Part shown: in pieces, positions 19,972 through 26,757 of the stretch
Layout: every line of letters starts with the position of its first letter
How positions within the stretch are numbered: position 1 is the first letter of the stretch
Source of the DNA: Siphonodentalium dalli
Lineage: Eukaryota > Mollusca > Scaphopoda > Gadilida > Siphonodentaliidae
NCBI GenBank assembly: GCA_032622095.1
Contig: CP136061.1
Coordinates: 51,411,762-51,475,761 of the forward strand
Reading direction: 5' to 3'
Length of the DNA stretch: 64,000 nucleotides
Notes under the pieces: generated by a model
What the model was told of the DNA's origin: nothing
What the model saw: only the letters and a program-made list of their open reading frames with translations
Database searches by the model: none
Program-made: the position numbers and the translations under genes

Positions 19972-21435
19972 TTAGCAATGTTTGCATTTCTTCAACCCCG
20001 CACATATATGTCTGTTTGATTTATTGATGAGAAATTCTTCATCACAAATGTTGCATAGTTGAACCAAATCACATATTTTTCTTTTCTGTTTTCCTTCCGT
20101 CTTCAAATGGTTGTCGAAACAAGATTTACTTCTGAATGATCGTCGACACGTTCTACACTTCACCAAATTTGTGAAATTACACTGTGTCAATGACCAGCAT
20201 GCACAAACAAATCTGCATCGATGATCGCCACGACTTTTGAATCCAATGTCACAGAATTCGCAGTAGTAGCTGGTGCCTAGAAATCCTTTGATTGATGTTA
20301 TGGTGTCGAAGTGATTGTTGTTGTAGTAGATGTGTACACATTTGCTCTCCGAACACATTTCTGCAGGTTCAAATAGAAATCCAGCGCCAGCAAATTCATT
20401 GTGAATTTTCACAACATATTCTGGATACAATATTTCTTGAATCTTGTGGAACTCATTGATACTGCAAACTGTATCGTGTGGAATACCAGCACGGTTGAGT
20501 AGATTTTTTGCTGCATCTGTTTGTGCTGTGTATATTGATTGTCTTATTCTTTTCCATTTCTTTGACCAGCACGCAGATCCATCACTATCTGCCTTACACA
20601 TTCCGACGACAATAGATCTTGCCATACACATAACATCATCAGCATTTTCAATCCGGACAATACTTCTTTTCACTTTTGTAAGCTTGTTCTTGTCTGCAAA
20701 TGGTCCATAATGTAGTGAGTGTCGTGTACCACCTTCCGGAATATCTGTAACGAAGATTTCGAAATTGAGTGCACCGTCATGAATTGTAAAGTCTGCATTT
20801 GATTGAACCACATTTTGAATATTATCCATGAGTGTCTCACCATTCAATTCACTGGCTTTTGTGAATGGAATGAAAATGTTCATATCAAGTCCTGGATGAT
20901 TTATCGTAACTCTGATTCTTGTCTTCTCATTTGCTGAACATTTCTGTTTCAATTCTTCTGTCAACTTCTCAAATATCTCTGGAATGTTTTCGATTGGATC
21001 TGTAAATTTCTCGAATTTCACACCAAATTGTCGTGATGCTGATTTAAATTTTCTGGAAAATTTCTCCGAGTTCAGCTCCAATTTGAAATATTTTGTTGGA
21101 TTGAACACAACACGCTCTCTAGCCAGACTTCTCTTTCTCTTCCCACCAATTTCTCTATTCTGTCTTCGACCGCGTCCAATCTGACCATCACTAGAACTTT
21201 CTTCACTTTCGCCTCCATTAGTTTCCATATCGCTCTCTTCACTTTCTGCCTCATCAGTTTCCATATCGCTCTCTTCACTTTCTGCCTCATCAGTTTCCAT
21301 ATCGCTCTCTTCACTTTCTGCCTCATCAGTTTCCATTTCGCTCTCTTCAATAACTGCAGGCCTTGGTCTTTTTCTAACAATATCTTCTTCGCTGGCGGAG
21401 TCGTCTGAAACAGGTCTTTTGATTCTCTTAAACAT
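19972..21435 (-). pseudogene. DNA polymerase B, N-terminal part, ends at in-frame TAA
   Basis: 487 codons from the ATG at 21435. The first 32 residues (MFKRIKRPVSDDSASEEDIV then RKRPRP) are basic-acidic with likely nuclear-localisation patches, and are almost identical to the start of the divergent zinc-knuckle gene. Next come about four 12-residue acidic repeats (ESEESDMETDEA), a basic stretch, the alpha/beta N-terminal domain of Polinton PolB and a cysteine-rich region with several C-x2-C pairs (YYCEFC, CRTC, LCNIC, KKCKHC). The TAA at 19972-19974 cuts the gene directly after the last pair; the frame continues without another stop to 17362. This is one nonsense change, not a frameshift. Confidence 0.88.
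21200..21339 (-). repeat. 36-bp tandem repeat encoding acidic 12-mers in PolB
   Basis: The unit tcatcagtttccatatcgct plus ctcttcactttctgcc recurs about four times without breaking the frame. It encodes METDEAESEESD units. Such acidic repeats vary in number easily by slippage. Confidence 0.8.
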
Positions 21436-21750
21436 TTTTGTCTTGAGTTTTTGTCAGCAAAAAATATTGCGACTGGCTTCTTCGGAGTTGAAGTGTAAAG
21501 TGTATAATTACACAATTTTACACTTGCTTTTATAGCATTTTTCATCGTGACTGCTATAAAAGCAGGTGTTAAAATTGTGTAATTATACACTTTACACTTC
21601 AACTCCGAAGAAGCCAGTCGCAATATTTTTTGCTGACAAAAACTCAAGACAAAAATGTTTAAGAGAATCAAAAGACCTGTTTCAGACGACTCCGCCAGTG
21701 AAGAAGATATTGTTAGAAAAAGACCAAGGCCTGCAGTTGTTGAAGAGAGC
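21340..21750. promoter_or_regulatory. Palindromic bidirectional promoter shared by PolB and the zinc-knuckle gene
   Basis: Arms 21340-21537 and 21552-21750 are near-perfect reverse complements (~199 bp each) around a 14-base spacer. Each arm contains a TATA element (TGCTATAAAAGC at 21552-21563, its complement at 21526-21537), an identical leader, the ATG and the first ~32 codons of a gene. The two genes thus start with the same peptide and the same core promoter, facing away from each other. A duplication-inversion of the promoter end of polB is the simplest origin. Confidence 0.85.
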
Positions 21751-22230
21751 TATATTGAGCTGCATAAAGAAGAATCTACACTACTACAGACTAGAAAAAT
21801 TCAAGATAATCTTGTCGAATTGAGACAGATCTCTACTGATTTGTTTAAATTTTGTAACAAAATGCAATGGCAAGAGAAAAAAGAGAAAAACAAAGCTGAT
21901 AAAAATTGGAAACCACCATATGGTTACTGTTACAAATGCGGACAAGACTCCCATTGGTCCTTCCAATGTAAAACAGATTTCGACGACAAAAAAAATGTGA
22001 AAACTATACAAAAAAGTCTACAAGCAGTAACAATACAAGAACAAAATGCAGTTATCAAAACTGAAGAGATGTCTACAACATCAGATGTTTTCAAACAACC
22101 CCGACCTGTTGATCCTACGAATGATTCACAGAACAAATCTGAAGATAAGCATCCAGATTTTGAAAATTCCAAGAAAACTTCCAAGAAAAAGAAGCTGAGA
22201 CAATTCTACATTCCAAAAACAGATAAATGA
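21655..22230 (+). CDS. CCHC zinc-knuckle protein with PolB-derived N-terminus
   Basis: 191 residues. Residues 1-32 nearly equal the PolB N-terminus because both lie in a palindromic duplication, and they carry KRIKRP and RKRPRP basic patches. A helical charged region follows, then a single zinc knuckle CYKCGQDSHWSFQC (C-x2-C-x4-H-x4-C, residues ~87-100), and a Lys/Ser-rich tail (KKTSKKKKLRQF). It probably binds nucleic acid; whether it assists replication or packaging is unknown. An AATAAA at 22262-22267 is the likely polyadenylation signal, unlike the four downstream genes, which carry histone-type stem-loops. Confidence 0.75.
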   Translation: MFKRIKRPVSDDSASEEDIVRKRPRPAVVEESYIELHKEESTLLQTRKIQDNLVELRQISTDLFKFCNKMQWQEKKEKNKADKNWKPPYGYCYKCGQDSHWSFQCKTDFDDKKNVKTIQKSLQAVTIQEQNAVIKTEEMSTTSDVFKQPRPVDPTNDSQNKSEDKHPDFENSKKTSKKKKLRQFYIPKTDK

Positions 22231-22341
22231 ATCGATACAAACATTTGAAAATTATATTGTGAATAAATTATGAATTGAACAATCGTGTTTTGTTTTGTTT
22301 TTTTCAGCTATGAAAGAGTAACCTTTTTGGGGAATGTGGGT

Positions 22342-22357
22342 GGCCCTGAAAAGGGCC
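22342..22357 (-). terminator. Histone-type 3' stem-loop after gene A1
   Basis: On the minus strand the sequence is GGCCCTTTTCAGGGCC, a 6-bp stem with UUUC loop, preceded by AAACG and followed by ACCCA, the consensus form of the metazoan replication-dependent histone mRNA 3' end. It lies 18 bases past the stop of the gene at 22376-22726. A CCAAAAAGG purine-rich tract follows ~11 bases downstream. Confidence 0.8.
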
Positions 22358-22375
22358 GTTTTTCTTTTCCAGAAT

Positions 22376-22726
22376 TCATAAAAATTCTGCCAAATCAGGA
22401 TATATCCCGTTGGGATTAATTGTCACAGACCAAGTAGGGTTTGATCTGTGCGCCGCAGCAGCCTGAGCGAAGCTGTCAATTGCTGCATTGCACAGATCTT
22501 TCTTCGAGATCTGTGACAAGATCTCCCCGAGATCAAGATTGCTTGGTTCTTGATCACATACTTCAGCCGATGGTCGTCGCCGAGCCAGAAAATCTGTTAA
22601 CATCTGTTTCTGCACCACCTTTTGTTCAGGAGAATCCTGCCATTTCCTATAGGTTCTGATTTTCGTCTCCTCTGACGAATCTCTCTTCCTCCATAGCTTC
22701 TTGAAAAATTTCTTTAGAGACGGCAT
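22376..22726 (-). CDS. Accessory gene A1: unknown 116-aa protein
   Basis: No family recognised. The N-terminus MPSLKKFFKKLWRKRD is a strongly basic amphipathic helix that could bind membrane or nucleic acid. The middle is charged (QKVVQKQMLTDFLARRRP), and the C-terminal part (ISKKDLCNAAIDSFAQAAAA, then WSVTINPNGIYPDLAEFL) looks folded. A TATAAAAATA box (22757-22766, minus) sits ~31 bases upstream of the ATG and the histone-type stem-loop follows the stop. It is the leftward partner of gene A2 across a shared promoter. Confidence 0.7.
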   Translation of the reverse strand: MPSLKKFFKKLWRKRDSSEETKIRTYRKWQDSPEQKVVQKQMLTDFLARRRPSAEVCDQEPSNLDLGEILSQISKKDLCNAAIDSFAQAAAAHRSNPTWSVTINPNGIYPDLAEFL

Positions 22727-22751
22727 AATGAATGAAGTTCACTGAAAAAGT

Positions 22752-23342
22752 GAAAATATTTTTATACATTTGACACGGGCGGTAGAGAAATCACATGTCG
22801 CATTGACGTTAAAATTGACAAATGTTTCCTGGCGTTGTGTTTTTTCAGAGACGGATCAGCATTCATATTTTTCTTGATCATTATTGCATAGCGATCAAAC
22901 AAATGTTTTTTATTTCGTTAGATCATTATCTATTATTTGGTACACATGATTGATATATTTGTTACCTCGTTAGGAAAATATGGAATGTTTTTCTAGTTTT
23001 GTTTTTGGAGATGTACATATTTTATACATAAAACTGAACACAAGAAAACATACTGAACATTTTTCTTCATCATTACAATCGATAACTTTACTTGGTCATC
23101 GTTTATGAACGAAGATGAATTCATATGTTAAAACATCTTAATTAATTGCATATACTATCATGAATTTAATCTATAACATATCGAAATAGTGAAAACTACA
23201 GATAATGCACTGTAAAGAAACACAACGTCAGGGAGCATTTGTCATTTTTAACGTCAAAGTATTATGTGCTTTCTCTACCGCCCGCGCAATCGTAATATAT
23301 GTTCAAACACGGCCGTGAACAATTTTTATTCTGCATTCAAAG
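22752..23342. promoter_or_regulatory. Bidirectional promoter, copy A (duplicated at 24363-24949)
   Basis: About 590 bp between divergent genes A1 and A2, nearly identical to the region between B1 and B2. Its ends are inverted copies of a ~70 bp element: CGGGCGGTAGAGAAA near 22778, then TTGACGTTAAAA and TGACAAATG, recur in reverse at about 23210-23283. The ~365 bp between them is very AT-rich and non-coding. The minus-strand TATA is at 22757-22766; a weaker TAATATATG is on the plus side near 23292. A role as replication origin or enhancer for the middle part is only a guess. Confidence 0.75.
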
Positions 23343-23531
23343 ATGTCCGAAATCCCCGAACCGTTGATGTCTATACTAAGAGGAACGATAGGGCTATCAC
23401 CCCAGATAATGCGGGCCGGACACGCAAAAGAAGTAACCGCCAGTGCAAAACTGGTTATGCAAATATGCAAAAAACAACAGCGTTGGAACAAAAGCAAAAG
23501 TCTCAAAAGAAAATCGTGGCGTGAACTTTGA
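23343..23531 (+). CDS. Accessory gene A2: unknown 62-aa basic protein
   Basis: The ATG at 23343 is used because the longer frame from 23264 lies within the duplicated promoter. The N-terminus is MSEIPEPLMSILRGTIGL; the second half is basic (ICKKQQRWNKSKSLKRKSW). SILR fits the SILK-type PP1 docking consensus but is short enough to be chance. It is followed by two histone-type stem-loops, which argues that it is a real transcribed gene despite its size. Confidence 0.6.
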   Translation: MSEIPEPLMSILRGTIGLSPQIMRAGHAKEVTASAKLVMQICKKQQRWNKSKSLKRKSWREL

Positions 23532-23544
23532 TGCCATACAAAAC

Positions 23545-23560
23545 GGCCCTTTTCAGGGCC
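23545..23560 (+). terminator. Histone-type 3' stem-loop 1 after gene A2
   Basis: GGCCCTTTTCAGGGCC, identical to the copies after A1, B1 and B2, lies 13 bases past the A2 stop and is preceded by AAAAC. Confidence 0.8.
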
Positions 23561-23572
23561 AAAAACAAAAAC

Positions 23573-23588
23573 GGTCCTTTTCAGGACC
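23573..23588 (+). terminator. Histone-type 3' stem-loop 2 after gene A2, with downstream element
   Basis: GGTCCTTTTCAGGACC keeps the 6-bp stem and UUUC loop through a compensatory pair change relative to the other copies. It is followed after ~12 bases by CAAAAAGAAAAACTT, a purine-rich element in the place of the histone downstream element that pairs with U7 snRNA. Confidence 0.8.
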
Positions 23589-23799
23589 AACCAATTTTTT
23601 CAAAAAGAAAAACTTTTAGCATTGCTTAAGAACTAATAATGTTCTTTGCACCCTATGTTTTGTTTTGAAAAAATCACGCCACGAATAATTTAAAACAAAA
23701 TATACTTGCAAATATTTGTTGTTGAATAAAATATAAATTGAACAATCGTGTTTTTGATTTTTTCAGCAATGAAAGAGTAACCTTTTGGGAAATGTGTGT
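23589..23799. other. Convergent intergenic region with AATAAA
   Basis: Non-coding. AATAAA at 23725-23730 lies in a ~100 bp segment repeated from 22258-22363, so both the polyadenylation signal and the following minus-strand stem-loop are part of the cassette duplication. Confidence 0.6.
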
Positions 23800-23815
23800 G
23801 GCCCTGAAAAGGGCC
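23800..23815 (-). terminator. Histone-type 3' stem-loop after gene B1
   Basis: GGCCCTTTTCAGGGCC on the minus strand, 22 bases past the B1 stop, followed by ACACACATTTCCCAAAAGG. The flanks match those of the A1 copy. Confidence 0.8.
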
Positions 23816-23837
23816 GTTTTAAAATTATCATCTGACT

Positions 23838-24326
23838 TTAACATCGTTTTGTGTTTTTCTTATATCTTGACATATCTTTCCCATGAGAACCAATAGCTTT
23901 TGCGAATTCATCACTTTTCTCTGTATCTTTAGATTCTTTACAAGGAAGACGAAATCTGACTTTTGTCTCAGTAGAAGGCTTCATGATACTTTTAGGTTCT
24001 TTTTCTTTCGCAGCCAATATTTTTTCTTTTTTGATCTGTTTCTGTTCTTTCGATTTCTGAACATCATGAACCCTGATTGGTATATCTATCTCTTCTGCAA
24101 CGAAACGAAGATTCACTTTTACTTCTTGATGCGTTACTTGTGTTTTCACGTCAATATCCCTGCGAAGACATCTCAGTTCATCTAAAATCGCTTTTAAAAT
24201 GAGTGTATCACCACCTATAGTCATTGTCGTATTAGCTTGGCCTGTTGACTGTGGTGCCGCATATGTATTCTGTACAACAGGATTACTGTATATCTCACTC
24301 TGAAGAAATTCTGTTAACGGATCCAT
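23838..24326 (-). CDS. Accessory gene B1: 162-aa protein with putative PP1-docking motifs
   Basis: The start at 24326 (MDPLTEFLQ) is preferred over an in-frame ATG at 24380, because the TATA box (24368-24377) lies between them. A helical region (LILKAILDELRCLRRDIDV) and a Lys/Glu-rich stretch precede SIMKPSTETKVRFRLP. There SIMK resembles the SILK motif and KVRF fits the RVxF motif, the order seen in several protein phosphatase 1 regulators. The tail is basic. Recruitment of host PP1 is an inference from short motifs. It is unrelated to A1 although promoter and 3' stem-loop are shared. Confidence 0.65.
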   Translation of the reverse strand: MDPLTEFLQSEIYSNPVVQNTYAAPQSTGQANTTMTIGGDTLILKAILDELRCLRRDIDVKTQVTHQEVKVNLRFVAEEIDIPIRVHDVQKSKEQKQIKKEKILAAKEKEPKSIMKPSTETKVRFRLPCKESKDTEKSDEFAKAIGSHGKDMSRYKKNTKRC

Positions 24327-24362
24327 CTTTGATAGCAATGCAATGTAACGTTGATCAAATTC

Positions 24363-24949
24363 GAAAATATTTTTATACATTTGACACGGGCGTCAATGAA
24401 ATCACATGTCGCATTGACGTTAAAATTGACAAATGTTTCCTGGCATTGTGTTTTTTCAGAGACGGATCAGCATTCATATTTTTCTTGATCATTATTGCAT
24501 AGCGATCAAACAAATGTTTTTTATTTCGTTAGATCATTATCTATTATTTGGTACACATGATTGATATATTTGTTACCTCGTTAGGAAAATATGGAATGTT
24601 TTTCTAGTTTTGTTTTTGGAGATGTACATATTTTATACATAAAACTGAACACAAGAAAACATACTGAACATTTTTCTTCATCATTACAATCGATAACTTT
24701 ACTTGGTCATCGTTTATGAACGAAGATGAATTCATATGTTAAAACATCTTAATTAATTGCATATACTATCATGAATTTAATCTATAACATATCGAAATAG
24801 TGAAAACTACAGATAATGCACTGTAAAGAAACACAACGTCAGGAAGCATTTGTCATTTTTAACGTCAAAGTATTATGTGCTTTCTCTACCGCCCGCACAA
24901 TCGTAATATATGTTCAAGACGGATCTTCAGACTTATTCTACATTCAAAG
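24363..24949. promoter_or_regulatory. Bidirectional promoter, copy B
   Basis: Near-identical direct repeat of 22752-23342 with TATA at 24368-24377 (minus). The left 70-bp inverted element differs slightly (CGGGCGTCAATGAAA instead of CGGGCGGTAGAGAAA), so the outermost bases are the least conserved. Confidence 0.75.
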
Positions 24950-25417
24950 ATGACTGCTGTAAACATAACAGATCTTGACGAGATAATGGTACAGGGGGTA
25001 TACTGTAAAGCAGTGTGCGGCGGCGAAGAAATATCTCTGTTTTGGAGGGCACTCAGCGTTGCGGTTTACGGGACGACCGATGGATGGATGGTTCTGAGAG
25101 ATGCGGCAGTTGACCTGTACTACGCAGAGAGTGACGAACTTGGTGCGTCGGCACAAGATTTACGGCGCACACCACTTTTGGCTGAATCAAGATTGATGGT
25201 TGAATTAGCGGCGACTGTTATACAGCGACCTATCGTCATGTTTGATGCTACCAAAGGCGGCTACAAATCAACACCAAGATTCAAGTCATCAATAACTCTA
25301 GTGTGGATCCCACACGTTTGCCACGAGCATTATTGTGAATGCGAAATATGGATGAGGCGAGGAGACAAATCAATTGAAGTTTTGGCGAACAAAGAAGTTC
25401 AATGTGGCGGATTCTAA
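24950..25417 (+). CDS. Accessory gene B2: OTU-like protein with Ser for the catalytic Cys
   Basis: 155 residues from the ATG at 24950. The pattern ISLFWRALSVAVYGT then MVLRDAAVDLYY matches the start of OTU-fold cysteine proteases (G-D-G-x-C-L-F-R-A), but Ser29 stands where the nucleophile Cys is expected and the preceding Asp is not evident. RLMVELAATVIQRPIVMFDA and ITLVWIPHVCHEHYCECEIW fit the later helix-strand and the His-containing strand. If the assignment is right, it is a ubiquitin-binding or inactive deubiquitinase-like protein, perhaps acting on host immune signalling. Other cysteines (19, 23) are nearby, so activity cannot be excluded. A stem-loop follows the stop. Confidence 0.6.
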   Translation: MTAVNITDLDEIMVQGVYCKAVCGGEEISLFWRALSVAVYGTTDGWMVLRDAAVDLYYAESDELGASAQDLRRTPLLAESRLMVELAATVIQRPIVMFDATKGGYKSTPRFKSSITLVWIPHVCHEHYCECEIWMRRGDKSIEVLANKEVQCGGF

Positions 25418-25436
25418 ACTATAACAAAAATAAAAC

Positions 25437-25452
25437 GGCCCTTTTCAGGGCC
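25437..25452 (+). terminator. Histone-type 3' stem-loop after gene B2, with downstream element
   Basis: GGCCCTTTTCAGGGCC preceded by TAAAAC and followed by ACCAAA, then after ~11 bases the purine-rich CGAAAAGAAAAACTC (25463-25477). The whole block reads like a replication-dependent histone gene 3' end. Confidence 0.85.
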
Positions 25453-25526
25453 ACCAAATATTCGAAAAGAAAAACTCTTGATTGCTAATTGATATTTTCC
25501 AAAGTGAGATTTTCCTTTTGAAAAAA

Positions 25527-25961
25527 AAGTCCATTTTCATTTTTTCCGATCAGAAATATCACATCAATGACAGGAATATCTATCCTCAGGGGGGAACTAT
25601 GGCCCAGTACCCATCAGTGGGGGGCACTATGGCCCAGTACCCCCCAGTGGGGGCACTATGGCCCAGTACCCCCCAGTGGGGGGCACTATGGCCCAGTACC
25701 CCCCAGTGGGGGGCACTATGGCCCAGTATCGAATACTGGACCATAGATCGTCCAGTATTCGATACTGGGCCATAGTGCCCCCCACTGGGGGGCACTATGG
25801 CCCAGTATCGAATACTGGACGATCTATGGTCCAGTATTCGATACTGGGCCATAGTGCCCCCCACTGGGGGGTACTGGGCCATAGTGCCCCCCACTGGGGG
25901 GTACTGGGCCATAGTGCCCCCCACTGGGGGGTACTGGGCCATAGTGCCCCCCATTACTACT
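25527..25961. repeat. Polinton right terminal inverted repeat
   Basis: About 435 bp, inverse of 8727-9131. It differs mainly in the number of ~30 bp units on the inner side (four instead of two). The inner ~70 bp (starting AAGTCCAT) is essentially identical to the left copy. Confidence 0.9.
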
Positions 25962-25967
25962 TATATT
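25962..25967. repeat. Polinton target site duplication, right copy
   Basis: TATATT, identical to 8721-8726. Confidence 0.9.
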
Positions 25968-26030
25968 CTGTTGAGTATAACAGGAGATGGTCCCATAATT
26001 TGCCGGATTTAGTGTACAGTACCCCTTTAA
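25968..26030. mobile_element. Foldback MITE, distal end of right arm
   Basis: CTGTTGAGTATAACAGGAGA and the following bases to GTACAGTACCCCTTTAA are the inverse of 8434-8500, closing the MITE interrupted at 8726. Confidence 0.75.
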
Positions 26031-26035
26031 AAAAC

Positions 26036-26757
26036 CAAGAAATAACAAACCTTTTGCTTGTTGTTGTGCAACCCGTCTCTCACTCAATGCAAAGAGGTCA
26101 AAATATATGATTTTCAATCCCTCCAACAGAGTTGAAATACTAAGTACCGTTTTAACATTCAATTGCGAAGAACTAGAACGTGTATGCAATACCGCAACGA
26201 TTAAATTCTTAGGCATATCCATCGATGATCATCTCTCCTTCAAACCACATATATCGAGCTTGTGCTCAAAAATAGCGCAAGCCAACTTTTCATTAAACAG
26301 CAAAAAAGATTCTCCAATTCTCGGCATTAAAATCATTATATTTTTCGCTGGTCCACAGATCTACTTTCGGAATGCACATAGGCTCTTCTGGATGCAAAAG
26401 AAAAGTTTGAGGCTCATTTATAATAAACGTTATAATAGTCATACTGAACCACTCTTCCAGAAAAACTAAATTCTGAAAGTGGATGATCTATATAATCTGC
26501 ATGTCTTGTTGTTCATGCTGGATTGGAAAAATGGGAATCTACCGAAATCTTTCGGAATTTTTTTCAGTCATTAAACCAAAATTAAAACTGGATATAATAT
26601 GACGACTATACAAGCAGTCTTATTCAAACTTCCAAAATATCGGACAAAATATCTCGACCTATTCCCTGCCTTTAAATTTCCCTTATTATGGAACAGCCAG
26701 AAAGAAGATTTACTAGAGTCAAGATTGAAATCGCATCTAAAACGCAAGCTAGTGTAG
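26036..26757 (+). pseudogene. Reverse transcriptase, right half
   Basis: Continuation of the ORF2 cut at 8433. The thumb motif LSLNAKRSKYMIF is followed by a frame with TIKFLGISIDDHLSFKPHI and, further on, pieces such as FPLLWN and a final SRLKSHLKRKL typical of the C-terminal end. Several stops and frame changes are present. The natural end is near 26757. Confidence 0.75.

Larger units (their letters stand above)
8727..25961. mobile_element. Maverick/Polinton (adintovirus-like) element, 17,235 bp
   Basis: The boundaries are exact: inverted termini AGTAGTAATGG at 8727 and its complement ending at 25961, with a 6-bp target duplication outside. It encodes the defining Polinton set: protein-primed PolB, RVE integrase, A32-like ATPase, adenain-like protease, and hexon-like and penton-like capsid proteins. 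It also holds accessory genes at the right end. The core genes read leftwards as a compact block; the accessory genes are in divergent pairs. A nonsense codon in PolB and a shortened integrase catalytic core indicate that this copy is not autonomous. Confidence 0.95.

Noticed and set aside
19900-20000. Intron spanning the PolB stop
   Set aside because: Coding with recognisable motifs continues on both sides in one frame and I saw no convincing donor-acceptor pair that removes the TAA while keeping frame. Not formally excluded.
19728-20027. Small open frames around the PolB stop
   Set aside because: They are other frames of PolB; the conserved Exo I coding is in the PolB frame.
21566-21823. 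Plus- and minus-strand frames sharing the peptide LCNYTLYTSTPKKPVAIFF
   Set aside because: They are shadow frames of the palindromic promoter, not genes.
23264-23342. Upstream ATG (MCFLYRP...) for gene A2, and the equivalent at 24875 for B2
   Set aside because: The codons lie in the duplicated promoter, so the shared peptide is a by-product; the ATGs at 23343 and 24950 start where the two copies diverge.
24327-24380. 18-codon N-terminal extension of gene B1
   Set aside because: The TATA box lies between the two ATGs, so the transcript should start below the upstream one.
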